Shown piece after piece: positions 9,709 to 18,712 of a DNA stretch of 64,000 nucleotides. This stretch comes from Stutzerimonas azotifigens DSM 17556 (GTDB lineage Bacteria; Pseudomonadota; Gammaproteobacteria; Pseudomonadales; Pseudomonadaceae). The position numbers and the translations under genes are program-made. The stretch spans positions 110,234-174,233 of the forward strand of contig NZ_KE384408.1 of the NCBI RefSeq assembly GCF_000425625.1, given 5' to 3'. A model generated the notes under the pieces. It had not been told where the DNA came from and ran no database searches. It saw only the letters and a list, made by a program, of their open reading frames with translations. Each line of letters starts with the position of its first letter. Within the stretch, counting starts at the first letter, position 1.

Positions 9709-11217
9709 TCAACCGGGCGTAGGGGCGTGACCGACGCCCGGGGCGCCGTCGCGGCGCTGCGGGTTCTGCTCGTCCTGCCCGGGGTACTCGGGAATGTTCA
9801 CCGCCAGGGTGTGGGTGCCGATGACGTCCTCGACCAACTCGTCCGGGTCGAAGGCGTCCTGCTCGGTCTCGTCGCGCGGCAGGAACAGGTTGAGCAGGAT
9901 GGCGCTGAAGGCGCCGATGGTGATCGGCGAACCGAAGATGTTCTTCAGCACCTCGGGCATGGCGCTGAGCACTTCGGGCACGCTGGCCACGCCCAGCCCC
10001 AGGCCCAGCGAGATGGCGACGATGAGCATGTTGCGGCGGTGCAGGCCGGCTTCGGCGAGGATCTTGATCCCGGCCAGGGCCACGGTGCCGAACATGATCA
10101 GGGTGGCGCCGCCGAGCACCGGCTTGGGCATCATCTGCAGCACGCCGCCGACGACCGGGAACAGCCCGAGCAGGATGAGAATGCCGGCGATGTAGAAGCC
10201 CACGTGGCGGCTGGCCACGCCGGTCAGCTGGATCACGCCGTTGTTCTGGCTGAAGGTGGTCATCGGCAGGCTGTTGAACACCGCCGCAGTGGCCGAGGCG
10301 CAGCCGTCGGCGAGGATGCCCGACTTGATCCGCCGCATGTAGACCGGGCCCTTGACCGGCTGGCGCGAGATCATCGAGTTGGCGGTCAGGTCGCCGGCAG
10401 TTTCCAGCGGGGTGATGAGGAAGATCACCGCGATCGGGATGAAGGCCATCCAGTCGAAGGCGAAGCCGAACTTGAACGGCTCCGGCACGCTCAGCAGCGG
10501 CAGGCCGTCGAGCCGGGCGAAGTCCACCTTGCCCAGGTACCAGGCGACCAGGTAGCCGATGGCGAGCGCGATGAACACCGCCGACAGCCGCAGTACCGCC
10601 CACTTGAAGCGGTTGAGCGCGACGATGATGCCAATCACCAGCCCGGCCAGCGCCAGGTTGGGCAGGGCGCCGAGGTCCTGGGCGCCGAAGCCGCCGGCGA
10701 TGTCGGTCATCGCCACCTTGATCAGCGACAGCCCCATCAGGCAGATGATGGTGCCGGTCACCACCGGGGTGATGACCCGGCGCAGCCTGCTGATGCACTG
10801 GCTGAAGGCGATCTCGACGAAGGCCGCGCAGAAGCTGACGCCGAACAGCGTGGCGAGGATGTCCTCCGGCGAGCCGCCGCGGCCCTTGACGATGAAGCCG
10901 GCGCTGAGCACCGCGCTGAGGAAGCCGAAGCTGGTGCCCTGCAGGCACAGCAGCCCCGAACCGATCGGGCCGATGCGCTTGGCCTGGACGAAGGTGCCGA
11001 GCCCGGAGACGAACAGCGCCATGCTCACCAGGTAGGGTACGTAGGCGCCAAGGCCGAGGGCGCTGCCGACGATCAGGGTAGGAGTGATGATGCCGACGAA
11101 GCTGGCCAGTACGTGCTGCAGCGCGGCGAACAGGGCGGGAAGCGGAGCGGGACGGTCGTCGAGCCCATAGATGAGCTCGTTCTGCGGAGCGGTGCTCCGG
11201 CTTTGGTCTGCGGTCAT
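9709..11217 (-). CDS. NCS2 purine permease, XanP-like
   Basis: A 502-residue inner membrane protein of the nucleobase-ascorbate transporter (NCS2) family, moving a purine with H+. The N terminus NELIYGLDDRPAPLPALFAA and the NAT signature QNNGVIQLTGVASRHVGF match the xanthine permease XanP branch; about 12-14 hydrophobic segments follow. The last 60 residues are charged (DETEQDAFDPDELVEDVIGT) and extend past the usual end. It is a close paralogue of the permease at 55962-57341. Its promoter region carries both operator types discussed in this window. Xanthine is the likely substrate; urate or uracil are alternatives. Confidence 0.92.
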   Translation of the reverse strand: MTADQSRSTAPQNELIYGLDDRPAPLPALFAALQHVLASFVGIITPTLIVGSALGLGAYVPYLVSMALFVSGLGTFVQAKRIGPIGSGLLCLQGTSFGFLSAVLSAGFIVKGRGGSPEDILATLFGVSFCAAFVEIAFSQCISRLRRVITPVVTGTIICLMGLSLIKVAMTDIAGGFGAQDLGALPNLALAGLVIGIIVALNRFKWAVLRLSAVFIALAIGYLVAWYLGKVDFARLDGLPLLSVPEPFKFGFAFDWMAFIPIAVIFLITPLETAGDLTANSMISRQPVKGPVYMRRIKSGILADGCASATAAVFNSLPMTTFSQNNGVIQLTGVASRHVGFYIAGILILLGLFPVVGGVLQMMPKPVLGGATLIMFGTVALAGIKILAEAGLHRRNMLIVAISLGLGLGVASVPEVLSAMPEVLKNIFGSPITIGAFSAILLNLFLPRDETEQDAFDPDELVEDVIGTHTLAVNIPEYPGQDEQNPQRRDGAPGVGHAPTPG

Positions 11218-11290
11218 GTCTAGCCTGCCAATTGTTGTTGTTCGGTCATGGGCTGGTAGGGCGTCGGCCCTGTTTCCGTCCGGCTAAAAC

Positions 11291-11306
11291 TTGGCCGCCT
11301 GGACAG
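11291..11306. promoter_or_regulatory. RutR-like palindrome upstream of the XanP-like gene
   Basis: TTGGCC-GCCT-GGACAG matches the YTGRCY-N4-RGWCAR palindrome that recurs at six promoters here, and resembles the RutR operator (TTGACCA-NN-TGGTCAA). It lies just after the likely transcription start (near 11311), a position suited to repression. Confidence 0.5.
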
Positions 11307-11317
11307 GTTTGCGCGCC

Positions 11318-11323
11318 ACTATA
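11318..11323 (-). promoter_or_regulatory. Extended -10 promoter element of the XanP-like gene
   Basis: On the minus strand TGCTATAGT holds TATAGT (5 of 6 consensus) with the extended TGn motif. A weak -35 (TTATTG) stands 17 bases upstream. The start would be about 95 bases before the ATG at 11217. Confidence 0.5.
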
Positions 11324-11358
11324 GCAACCTGTAGACAGGGCAATAAACAAATAATTGC

Positions 11359-11376
11359 CTGATTGTGCACAATCAG
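11359..11376. promoter_or_regulatory. Perfect 18-base palindrome with a TTGTNNACAA core
   Basis: CTGATTGTGCACAATCAG is an exact palindrome located about 36 to 53 bases upstream of the -10 element of the XanP-like gene. The TTGTGCACAA core fits the TTGTNNACAA boxes near puuE, hiuH and the AzgA-type permease, which I assign to the GntR protein at 25349-26113. Confidence 0.6.
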
Positions 11377-11429
11377 TCGACAGCCGGGTGACGCCGGAAA
11401 GGCGGCACGCCGGCGTGCCGCCGCCCGGG

Positions 11430-12980
11430 TCAGGCACGCGTCTGCAGGTCGTGCGCGACGTGCTCGGCGAGCCCCGTGCCGGCCTCGCTCATGGTCAGGT
11501 AGGTGCGGTCGGCGCCGGCTTCCTGGATGCGCCGGGCGATGTCCTTGTACATCGCATGGGAGACGATCAGCCCGTCGAAGCCGCGGGCGCGCAGCTTCTG
11601 CGTGGAAATGATCTTCGCCTCTTCGTCGTTCATCGCCATGATCACCGCCTGCACGTTCGGCATCTGCAGGTTGTCCCACAGGATCTGGTCCTCGGCGTCG
11701 GCGAACAGCACGTTGCGCCCGTCCTGCACGTTGCTGTCCACCGCGACCGGGTCGGAGTCGATGCTGACCACCCGGTAGCCCTTGTGGAACAGGTGGTCGT
11801 AGGCCGCGCGTCCGGTGCGGCCCATGCCCATGACCAGGATCTGCGCGTCGCCGAGCGAAACCGGCTGTTCGTCGGGGTGGCGGATGTCGCGCTCCAGCGG
11901 GATCAGGCGCCGCGCCAGGCGGTCGTAGAGCAGATGGGACATGCGGTTGAGCGGTGCCGACACCACGAACGACAGGGACACGGTGATCGCCAGCGGGATC
12001 AGCCACTGCGGCATGGTCACGCTCGCCACGATCAGGCCGAACTCGCTGTAGTTGGTCAGGCTGACGCCGCTGAGAAAGGCGCTGCGGGCGCGCAGGCGGA
12101 AGGCCAGGAAGAGGAAGAAGAACAGCGCGCCCTTGAGCGGCAGCAGCAGCGTCATGGCCACGGCGAAGGTCAGCGCCTGGGCATCCGGCAGCCCGCCGAT
12201 GCCGATCTGCAGGAAGAAGCCGATCAGGAATACCTCCTTGATGCTCCACAGCGCGCTGGACAGCTCGCCGGCGCGCGGATGCTTGGCCAGCATGGCGCCG
12301 AAGGCCAGCGCGCCGAGCTCGGAGCTCAGGCCCAGCGTCTCGAAGCCGTAGCCGCCGACCACCAGTGCCAGCAGCAGGCCGAGCAGCACCATCAGCTCCT
12401 CGTGGCCGCTGGCGTCGAGCAGGCGGAACAGCACGGGGCGCAGCAGCGGCAGGAGCAGCACGGCGAACGCCCAGGCCGAGGGCACCTTGCCGCTGGTCAG
12501 GCTCATCACCAGCAGGGCGATGAGGTCCTGGATGATCAGCACGCCGATGGCGACCCGGCCATGGAAGGCGCGCAGCTCGCGCTTGCTCTCCAGCGCCTTG
12601 GCCGCGAGCACGGTGCTGGAGAACGACAGCGCGATCGACAGCATCAGCGCCTGCGCCCAGGTGGTGTCGGCCAGCAGCAGGATCGCCGGCGTCAGCAGCA
12701 GGCTGGAGACCAGGAAGTGCAGCACGCCGCCGCCGATCACCTCGCGGCGCACCAGGTTGCTCGGCTTGAGCTTCAGGCCGACGGTGAACAGCAGGAGCAG
12801 CACGCCCAGGTGCGCGATGTGCTGCAGCACCTCGCTGTCGTGCGGGTCGAGGCCGATCTCGCTGCCCACGGCCGCCAGCGCGAAGCCGGCCGCGAGGTAG
12901 CCCACCAGCGGCGGCAGTCCGATGGAGCGGGCGCCGAGGCCCAGGACGAAGGCAAAGGCGATCCAGGTGGCTTCGAGCAT
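11430..12980 (-). CDS. CPA2-family monovalent cation:proton antiporter with TrkA-N domain
   Basis: A 516-residue inner membrane protein of the KefB/YbaL type. About 12 hydrophobic segments fill residues 1-370, with the Na+/H+ exchanger features GLPPLVGYLAAGFALAAVG and SFSSTVLAAKALE. The cytoplasmic part holds a Rossmann RCK-N domain beginning ILVMGMGRTGRAAYDHLFHK, which binds nucleotide and gates the transporter. ATG 12980 has AAGGA 7 bases upstream. It exports K+ or Na+ in exchange for protons. It appears unrelated to the purine genes and has its own promoter in the divergent gap to ohr. Confidence 0.9.
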   Translation of the reverse strand: MLEATWIAFAFVLGLGARSIGLPPLVGYLAAGFALAAVGSEIGLDPHDSEVLQHIAHLGVLLLLFTVGLKLKPSNLVRREVIGGGVLHFLVSSLLLTPAILLLADTTWAQALMLSIALSFSSTVLAAKALESKRELRAFHGRVAIGVLIIQDLIALLVMSLTSGKVPSAWAFAVLLLPLLRPVLFRLLDASGHEELMVLLGLLLALVVGGYGFETLGLSSELGALAFGAMLAKHPRAGELSSALWSIKEVFLIGFFLQIGIGGLPDAQALTFAVAMTLLLPLKGALFFFLFLAFRLRARSAFLSGVSLTNYSEFGLIVASVTMPQWLIPLAITVSLSFVVSAPLNRMSHLLYDRLARRLIPLERDIRHPDEQPVSLGDAQILVMGMGRTGRAAYDHLFHKGYRVVSIDSDPVAVDSNVQDGRNVLFADAEDQILWDNLQMPNVQAVIMAMNDEEAKIISTQKLRARGFDGLIVSHAMYKDIARRIQEAGADRTYLTMSEAGTGLAEHVAHDLQTRA

Positions 12981-13462
12981 GGGCAGTCCTTCTTCACGGA
13001 AACGGCCGCGCATTGTAGTCGCGGCGCCGCGAAGCCGGCAGTTGCATTTGGTCGAGGGGCGTGGCCTGGCGCAAGCGGGGCGGAGCGAGGCCGGGCTGCA
13101 GGAGCAGGCTCGCCCCTCTTCCCCGGAGAGGACCGGGATGAGAACTGGGCGGCCCGATGCGCCTCATCCCGCCGCTCTGCCTCCGCTCACTGGAGCGCAA
13201 GCAGAGCCTGCTTCTGCGCACGGCCATGACCACACCTGCCTGCAACCCCGTCATCCGGGCTTATGCCTGTCCTGCAGCGCAAGGGAAGAAAGCGATCCAA
13301 TAAATTACTTGTGCGCAAAATAAATGAGCATTAAGGTTCTCCCCGTGGAACAAGCTTGCGCGCCAAATATTAGTTGGCAATCAAAACGCGACGCCTGTTT
13401 CTTATCGATGGCCAGCCACCAGGGCCGACCCCAACCGTTTCATTCAAAGAGGAACACTCACC
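12981..13462. other. Divergent intergenic region between the antiporter and ohr
   Basis: 482 bases with no gene. Around 13030-13265 there are decayed repeat fragments (GCAGGAGCAGGCTCGCCCC near 13099). The stretch 13295-13345 is AT-rich and presumably carries the ohr promoter. I looked for an OhrR-type operator and saw no convincing inverted repeat. Confidence 0.55.
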
Positions 13463-13888
13463 ATGTCGATCGAAAGCGTTCTCTACCGCGCCTCTGCCGA
13501 AGCCACCGGCGGCCGCGACGGCCGTGCCATTTCCTCCGACGGCGTGCTCGACGTGCGCCTAGCCACGCCCAGGGAGCTGGGCGGTACGGGCGGGCAGGGC
13601 ACCAACCCGGAACAGCTGTTCGCCGCCGGTTACTCGGCCTGCTTTCTCGGCGCGCTGAAATTCGTCGCCGCCCGCGACAAGCACAGGCTGTCGCCCGAGA
13701 CCTGGGTCGAGGGCTTCGTCGGTATCGGCGCCATTCCCACCGGCTTCGGCATCGAGGTCGAGCTGAAGATCACCCTCCCGGACATGGACCGCGAAGAGGT
13801 GCGCCAGCTGATCGAGAAGGCGCACATCGTCTGCCCCTACTCGAACGCCACCCGCGGCAACATCGACGTCACCCTGACCCTGGCCTGA
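13463..13888 (+). CDS. ohr: Organic hydroperoxide resistance protein
   Basis: A 141-residue OsmC/Ohr-family thiol peroxidase that reduces organic hydroperoxides in the cytoplasm. Both redox cysteines are present: [10 protein letters not shown] near residue 60 and [14 protein letters not shown] near residue 125. Length is typical. An SD (GAGGAAC) precedes the ATG. A hydrolase gene follows 26 bases later and is probably co-transcribed. No ohrR (MarR-type) gene is next to it, so its regulator, if present, is elsewhere. Confidence 0.96.
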   Translation: MSIESVLYRASAEATGGRDGRAISSDGVLDVRLATPRELGGTGGQGTNPEQLFAAGYSACFLGALKFVAARDKHRLSPETWVEGFVGIGAIPTGFGIEVELKITLPDMDREEVRQLIEKAHIVCPYSNATRGNIDVTLTLA

Positions 13889-13914
13889 GCGGCATCGCAG
13901 AGGAGCAACGCAGC

Positions 13915-14925
13915 ATGAACATCAAGCAGACCCTTTCTCTCGCCATCCTCTCGCTGTCGGCCAGCGCCGCGCTCGCCGCCGGCAGCCCCGGCGTCGAACG
14001 CCAGACCCAGGCCTTTCTCGAGGCGCTGGAAAAAGGCGGCGGCAAGCCGATCGAGCAGTTGTCGCCCAAGGACGCCCGCGCTGTCCTGAGCGGCGCCCAG
14101 GCCGGTGCCGCGCTGCCCGAGGCGGATGTCAGCGAACGCACCATCGAGGTGGACGGCCAGTCGATCCGGCTGAACATCGTTCGCCCCGTCGGCGCCAAGG
14201 GCGAGTTGCCGGTCTTCATGTTCTTCCATGGCGGCGGCTGGGTGCTGGGCGATTTCCCGACCCACGAACGGCTGATCCGCGACCTGGTGGTGGCGTCCGG
14301 CGCGGCGGCGGTCTATGTGGACTACACGCCTTCGCCCGAGGCGAAGTACCCGACCGCCATCAACCAGGCCTACGCCGCCACCCGGTGGGTGGCCGAGCAT
14401 GGCCGCGAAATCCAGGTCGACGGCCAGCGCCTGGCGGTTGCCGGCAACAGCGTCGGCGGCAACATGGCGGCTGTGGTCAGCCTGATGGCGAAGGACAAGG
14501 GCACCCCGGCGATCCGCTTCCAGGCGCTGCTCTGGCCGGTGACCGACGCGAGCTTCGAGACCGCCTCGTACAGGCAGTACGCCGAGGGCCACTTCCTGAC
14601 GCGCAACATGATGAGCTGGTTCTGGGACAACTACACCACCGATCGGAAGCAGCGCGCCGAGGCCTATGCCTCGCCGCTGCGGGCGGAGCTCGAGCGGCTG
14701 CGCGGCCTGCCGCCGGCGCTGGTGCAGACCGCGGAGTTCGACGTGCTGCGTGACGAGGGCGAGGCTTACGCGCGCAAGCTCGATGCTGCCGGAGTCCCGG
14801 TGGTGGCGACCCGTTACAACGGCATGATCCACGACTTTGGACTGCTCAACGCCCTTGGCCGGTTGCCTGGCACGCGGGCGGCCGTCGAGCAGGCCGGCAA
14901 CGCGCTGAAGACCCACCTGCAGTAA
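13915..14925 (+). CDS. Secreted alpha/beta hydrolase (HSL/esterase family)
   Basis: A 336-residue esterase of the hormone-sensitive-lipase group. A signal peptide covers about residues 1-22 (MNIKQTLSLAILSLSASAAL). The oxyanion motif HGGGWVLGDF, the nucleophile elbow GNSVGG, the aspartate in EFDVLRDEG and the histidine in GMIHDFGLL form the catalytic set. It should cleave short-chain esters in the periplasm or outside the cell. AGGAG lies 9 bases before the ATG, 26 bases after ohr, and a good terminator follows. Pairing with ohr suggests co-induction by peroxides. Confidence 0.9.
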   Translation: MNIKQTLSLAILSLSASAALAAGSPGVERQTQAFLEALEKGGGKPIEQLSPKDARAVLSGAQAGAALPEADVSERTIEVDGQSIRLNIVRPVGAKGELPVFMFFHGGGWVLGDFPTHERLIRDLVVASGAAAVYVDYTPSPEAKYPTAINQAYAATRWVAEHGREIQVDGQRLAVAGNSVGGNMAAVVSLMAKDKGTPAIRFQALLWPVTDASFETASYRQYAEGHFLTRNMMSWFWDNYTTDRKQRAEAYASPLRAELERLRGLPPALVQTAEFDVLRDEGEAYARKLDAAGVPVVATRYNGMIHDFGLLNALGRLPGTRAAVEQAGNALKTHLQ

Positions 14926-14943
14926 GCCCCGGCAACGCACCGA

Positions 14944-14974
14944 CCCCGACCGTCCCCAGGCGGCCGGGGTTTTT
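14944..14974 (+). terminator. Rho-independent terminator of ohr-esterase operon
   Basis: A CCCCG..CGGGG stem (14944-14969) followed by TTTTTC, 19 bases after the esterase stop. It shows a classic intrinsic terminator layout. Confidence 0.85.
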
Positions 14975-15165
14975 CGTGTGTGTCCAGAAGCCCGGCAGTA
15001 TGGCGCTACGAGGCCGCATGGGGGTCGCAAGCAGAGCTTGCTCCTCCAGGAGCGGGGCCGGGCTGTTCCGCTTCAGCCCACCAGCAGCAGGACGAAAAAG
15101 AAAGGTCGCAGACAGAACCCGCCCCTGCAGGTGGGGGAGCTGCAGAGGCAGGCTGCCGGCGACCG

Positions 15166-16518
15166 TCAACCGTGGGCGCAGCCGCTGGCCTGTTCGCCGC
15201 TGCGGCCGCCGAGCACGTTGAACAGCAGGTTGAGGGTCACCGCGCTGAGCGTGGCCATGGCGATGCCGGAATGGGTGATCGGCTCCATCCAGTGCGGCAA
15301 CTGGGCGAACAGCTCGGGGCGCACCACCGGCGCCATGCCCAGGCCAATGCTGACCGCCACCAGCAGCTGGTTGCGCCGGTCGCCGATGTCGGCTTCCTGG
15401 AGGATTCTGATGCCGGTGGCCGCGACCATGCCGAACATCGCCAGCCCGGCGCCGCCGAGCACCGCCGGCGGAATCGAGGCGACCAGGAAGGCGGCCTTCG
15501 GCAGCAGGCTGAGGCTGATCAGGAACAGCCCGGCGACGGCGGTGACGTAGCGGCTGCGCACGCCGGTCATCTGCACCAGGCCGATGTTCTGCGCGAAGGA
15601 CGAGTGGGTGAAGGTGTTCATGAAGCCGGCCAGGAAGGTGGCGCCGGCGTCGCACAGCAGGCCGCGGCGCAGCAGACGCGGATCGACCTCCTGGCCGGTG
15701 ATCTTGCCCAGGGCGAGGAACATGCCGGCCGACTCGACGAAGATGATCACCACCACCAGGCACATCGACAGGATGGGCGCGAGCAGGAACTGCGGGGTCC
15801 CGAAATGGTTCGGCTCGACCAGCTGCACCGCCGGTGCCGCGGTCAGCCCGCCGAGCTCGACCATGCCGCACAGCCCGGCCAGCGCGTAGCCCAGCGCCAT
15901 GCCGATCAGCACCGAGACGTTGACCCAGAAGCCGCGCAGGAAGCGATTGACCAGCAGGATGGTGGCCAGCACCGCGCCAGCGATGGCCAGATAGGGCAGG
16001 GCGCCGAATTCGTCGGTGGCGCTGCCGCCGCCGGCCCAGTTCACCGCCACCGGAAACAGCGACAGGCCGATCGAAGTGATCACCGTGCCGGTCACCAGCG
16101 GCGGAAAGAAACGCACGATCCTGCACACGAAGGGCGCGATGGCGAGGCCGAAAGCGCCGGCGGCGATGGTCGCGCCGAAGATGCCGGTCATGCCGACGCC
16201 CGGCATCCCGGCCATCACCACCATGCTGCTCACCGCCGCGAAGCTGGCGCCCATCATCACCGGCATGCGGATGCCGACCGGCCCGATGCCGAGCGATTGC
16301 ACCAGCGTGGCGATCCCGGCGACCAGCAGGTCGGCGTTGATCAGGAAGGCGATCTCCTCGCGCGAGAGCCCGGCGGCCTGCCCGACGATCAGCGGCACGG
16401 CGACCGCGCCGCCGTACATCAGCAGCACGTGCTGCAGGCCCACCAGCAGCAGCTGCAGCGGGGGAAGACGCGGTTCCTCGGGGCGCACCGGCCGGGCCGG
16501 TCGATTCAGGCGGTTCAT
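15166..16518 (-). CDS. NCS2 urate/xanthine permease, UacT-like
   Basis: A 450-residue inner membrane permease. It differs from the XanP-like pair here and follows the E. coli UacT (YgfU) pattern: LQLLLVGLQHVLLMYGGAVA near the N terminus, VESAGMFLALGKITG, and the NAT signature QNIGLVQMTGVRSRYV. UacT carries uric acid with H+. The adjacent upstream gene is urate hydroxylase, which supports urate as substrate. GAGG lies 9 bases before ATG 16518. A terminator separates it from puuD, so it has its own promoter in a short gap. Confidence 0.9.
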   Translation of the reverse strand: MNRLNRPARPVRPEEPRLPPLQLLLVGLQHVLLMYGGAVAVPLIVGQAAGLSREEIAFLINADLLVAGIATLVQSLGIGPVGIRMPVMMGASFAAVSSMVVMAGMPGVGMTGIFGATIAAGAFGLAIAPFVCRIVRFFPPLVTGTVITSIGLSLFPVAVNWAGGGSATDEFGALPYLAIAGAVLATILLVNRFLRGFWVNVSVLIGMALGYALAGLCGMVELGGLTAAPAVQLVEPNHFGTPQFLLAPILSMCLVVVIIFVESAGMFLALGKITGQEVDPRLLRRGLLCDAGATFLAGFMNTFTHSSFAQNIGLVQMTGVRSRYVTAVAGLFLISLSLLPKAAFLVASIPPAVLGGAGLAMFGMVAATGIRILQEADIGDRRNQLLVAVSIGLGMAPVVRPELFAQLPHWMEPITHSGIAMATLSAVTLNLLFNVLGGRSGEQASGCAHG

Positions 16519-16620
16519 GGCGAAGACCTCGGGCTATTGTTCTTGGATGTCGAGGGCCTGGCAGGCACCAGGCGGTTGTGAGGGTGATCGGGAGCGTGCG
16601 CCTCTGGCGGAAAGGAGGGG

Positions 16621-16656
16621 AAAACGAAAAGGCCGCGCCGGAATGCGGCGCGGCCT
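16621..16656 (-). terminator. Rho-independent terminator after puuD
   Basis: On the minus strand the stem GGCCGCGCC / GGCGCGGCC with a short loop is followed by TTTTCGTTTT. It lies 8 bases past the puuD stop at 16664. Confidence 0.9.
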
Positions 16657-16663
16657 CGTCGGG

Positions 16664-17953
16664 TTACCTGATCGGAGCGCCCTTGGCGATCCAGTCGCCG
16701 AGCAGGTCGCGTTCCTCCTGGGTCATCTGGGTGATGTTGCCCAGCGGCATGATCTGGCTGGCGACCGACTGCGCGTGGATCTTCGCGGCCAGCTGCTTCA
16801 TCTGCTCCGGCGTGTCGAACATCACCCCGGCCGGGGCGGCGGCGAACATCGGGCTGCTCGGCTGCGCCGAATGGCAGACGGTGCAGCGCTCGTGGATGAC
16901 CTGCTCGACCTGGGCGAAACCTTGGCCGCCGGCCGCGGCTTGCTGCTGGTCGATGCTGGTTTCGCGCGGGCTCTGCTCGGCGGCGTTCGGTAGGCCGCCC
17001 TGTTCGGCGACGCTCGCCTCGCGCGGGCTGACGGTCGCCACGTTGGGCACGCCGGCCTGGTGGCTGGGCGAGGTGACGAAGGCCAGGCAGATCATCCCCA
17101 CCGCGCCGGCGGGCAGCGCCCAGGCGAAGCGATTGTTCTCGTGGCGGGTATTGAAGTAGTGCCGCACCAGCACCGCGCACACCGAGATGCCGGCGAGGAT
17201 CGCCCAGTTCCACTGGCTGCCGTAGGTGCTCGGGAAGTGGTTGCTGATCATGATGAACAGCACCGGCAGGGTGAAATAGTTGTTGTGCCGCGAACGCAGC
17301 AGGCCCTTGGCCGGCAGCACCGGATCGGGCTCGCGGTTCTCCTCGATCGCCTTAACCAGCGCACGCTGGGCCGGCATGATGATGCGGAACACGTTGCCGA
17401 CCATGATGGTGCCGATCAGCGCGCCGGTGTGGATGTAGGCCGCGCGACCGCTGAACAGCTGCGAGTAGCCGTAGGCGGCGAGCACCACCAGGCCGAACAG
17501 CACGACGCCGAGCAGGGCCGGGCGCTTGCCCAGCGGCGAGTCGCACAGCAGGTCGTAGACGAACCAGCCGACGATCAGCGAGGCCAGGCCGGTGAGCACC
17601 GCGGCGGCCGGGCTCAGGTCGCTGCCGGGGGCGATCAGGTAAAGGCTCGGGTTCAGGTAGTAGACCACCGTCAGCAGGGCCACGCCGGACAGCCAGGTGG
17701 TGTAGGCCTCCCATTTGAACCAGTGCAGGTTGTCCGGCATCTTCGGCGGCGCCAGCTTGTACTTCTCCAGGTGGTAGATACCGCCACCGTGGATCGCCCA
17801 GAGATCGCCGGACAGCCCTTCGCGAGGGTTGCTGCGGTTGAGGTTGTTTTCCAGCCAGACGAAGTAGAAGGACGCACCGATCCAGGCGATGCCGACGATC
17901 ATGTGAATCCAGCGGATGAGCAGGTTGAGCCACTCGGTCAGATGAGCATCCAT
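16664..17953 (-). CDS. puuD: Membrane urate hydroxylase with cytochrome c domain
   Basis: A 429-residue inner membrane enzyme that oxidises urate to 5-hydroxyisourate. About eight membrane segments cover residues 10-285 (LIRWIHMIVGIAWIGASFYF first), with the family motifs HGGGIYHLEKY and RHNNYFTLPVLFIMISNHFP. The C-terminal part has CTVCH, a single haem c site, followed by methionine candidates for axial ligation (QIMPLGN). PuuD replaces soluble urate oxidase in many proteobacteria and passes electrons to the respiratory chain. ATG 17953 has AGAGGT upstream; a 49-codon longer frame overlaps allA and is not real. It is downstream of allA in the allantoin cluster. Confidence 0.96.
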   Translation of the reverse strand: MDAHLTEWLNLLIRWIHMIVGIAWIGASFYFVWLENNLNRSNPREGLSGDLWAIHGGGIYHLEKYKLAPPKMPDNLHWFKWEAYTTWLSGVALLTVVYYLNPSLYLIAPGSDLSPAAAVLTGLASLIVGWFVYDLLCDSPLGKRPALLGVVLFGLVVLAAYGYSQLFSGRAAYIHTGALIGTIMVGNVFRIIMPAQRALVKAIEENREPDPVLPAKGLLRSRHNNYFTLPVLFIMISNHFPSTYGSQWNWAILAGISVCAVLVRHYFNTRHENNRFAWALPAGAVGMICLAFVTSPSHQAGVPNVATVSPREASVAEQGGLPNAAEQSPRETSIDQQQAAAGGQGFAQVEQVIHERCTVCHSAQPSSPMFAAAPAGVMFDTPEQMKQLAAKIHAQSVASQIMPLGNITQMTQEERDLLGDWIAKGAPIR

Positions 17954-18002
17954 TTTTACGCACCTCTTCCCGGCCTTCGCACGCGAGGGCCGGGCTTTCT
18001 TA

Positions 18003-18506
18003 TTAGGGTTGGGGGTCGAGGAGAAGCTGGTCGCTCTCCGGAAAGAAGAACTCGTCGCAGTTGTTGCCGGAACCGCTGCGATCGACCACCAGGAATTCAT
18101 CCCGCTTTTCGATCGTCAGCACCGGGTGGTGCCAGACGCCGCGGTGGTAATTGACGCCCTGCCTGCCGTTGCTGCGGAAGGCGCGGACGTGGCCCGGTAC
18201 AGGTGCATCGCCAAGTGGCGCGACCACGACCAGAAAGGGGTTGCCGAGCAGCGGAATGAAGGCCTGGCTGCCCAGCGGATGACGTTCGAGCATGCGGATG
18301 ACCAGCGGCATCTCCAGGGCCTCGGCGCTGAAGATGTTGATGATCGCCTTATCCTCCGGCTGCGCGGTCTCGACCGTGGCCAGCTTGTGATAACGGCGGG
18401 TCGAACCGTTGTTGATCATGAAGTAGTCGCTGCCTTCGGTCTCGATGACGTCGCCGAAGGGGGCGAAGGCTTCCTTGGTCAATGGCTCGATGGTCAGGGT
18501 ACGCAT
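18003..18506 (-). CDS. allA: Ureidoglycolate lyase
   Basis: A 167-residue AllA-family cupin. It splits ureidoglycolate to glyoxylate and urea, giving the glyoxylate used by gcl. Signature stretches are EAFAPFGDVIE, YFMINNGSTRRYHKLA, LERHPLGSQAFIPL and GVNYHRGVWHHPVL. Length is standard. It sits between allantoicase (upstream, across repeats) and puuD on one strand. No urease genes are in the window, so the fate of urea is decided elsewhere. Confidence 0.96.
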   Translation of the reverse strand: MRTLTIEPLTKEAFAPFGDVIETEGSDYFMINNGSTRRYHKLATVETAQPEDKAIINIFSAEALEMPLVIRMLERHPLGSQAFIPLLGNPFLVVVAPLGDAPVPGHVRAFRSNGRQGVNYHRGVWHHPVLTIEKRDEFLVVDRSGSGNNCDEFFFPESDQLLLDPQP

Positions 18507-18544
18507 GGTTTACTCGTTGCTGATTCGGTTGAAAGTCCGTTGCC

Positions 18545-18705
18545 CCTCACCCTAACCCTCTCCCCTGAGGGGAGAGGGAATGGCACGGTGCGGGGCTGAG
18601 GTATTTGCCCCCTCTCCCCCTTGGGGAGAGGGCTGGGGTGAGGGGAAAACCGCCCCCCGGCTTCGCCATCTGTTCTCCTGGTGGGCTGAAGCCCACCCTA
18701 CGGGT
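18545..18705. repeat. Three palindromic repeats between allantoicase and allA
   Basis: Two copies of a CCCTCTCCCC/GGGGAGAGGG hairpin (about 18545-18582 and 18609-18645, tail GGTGAGGGG) form an inverted pair. A GGTGGGCTGAAGCCCACC hairpin lies at 18680-18700, a family also found at 26249-26556 and 28891-28947. They fill the 206-base gap and may split the transcript or adjust its stability. Confidence 0.8.
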
Positions 18706-18712
18706 GCCCGGG

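Noticed and set aside
9659..10948. 429-codon frame inside the XanP-like gene
   Set aside because: Same-strand shadow in another frame, repetitive Arg/Gly/Pro composition.
13295..13345. OhrR operator before ohr
   Set aside because: AT-rich sequence is present but I found no convincing inverted repeat, and no ohrR gene is adjacent.
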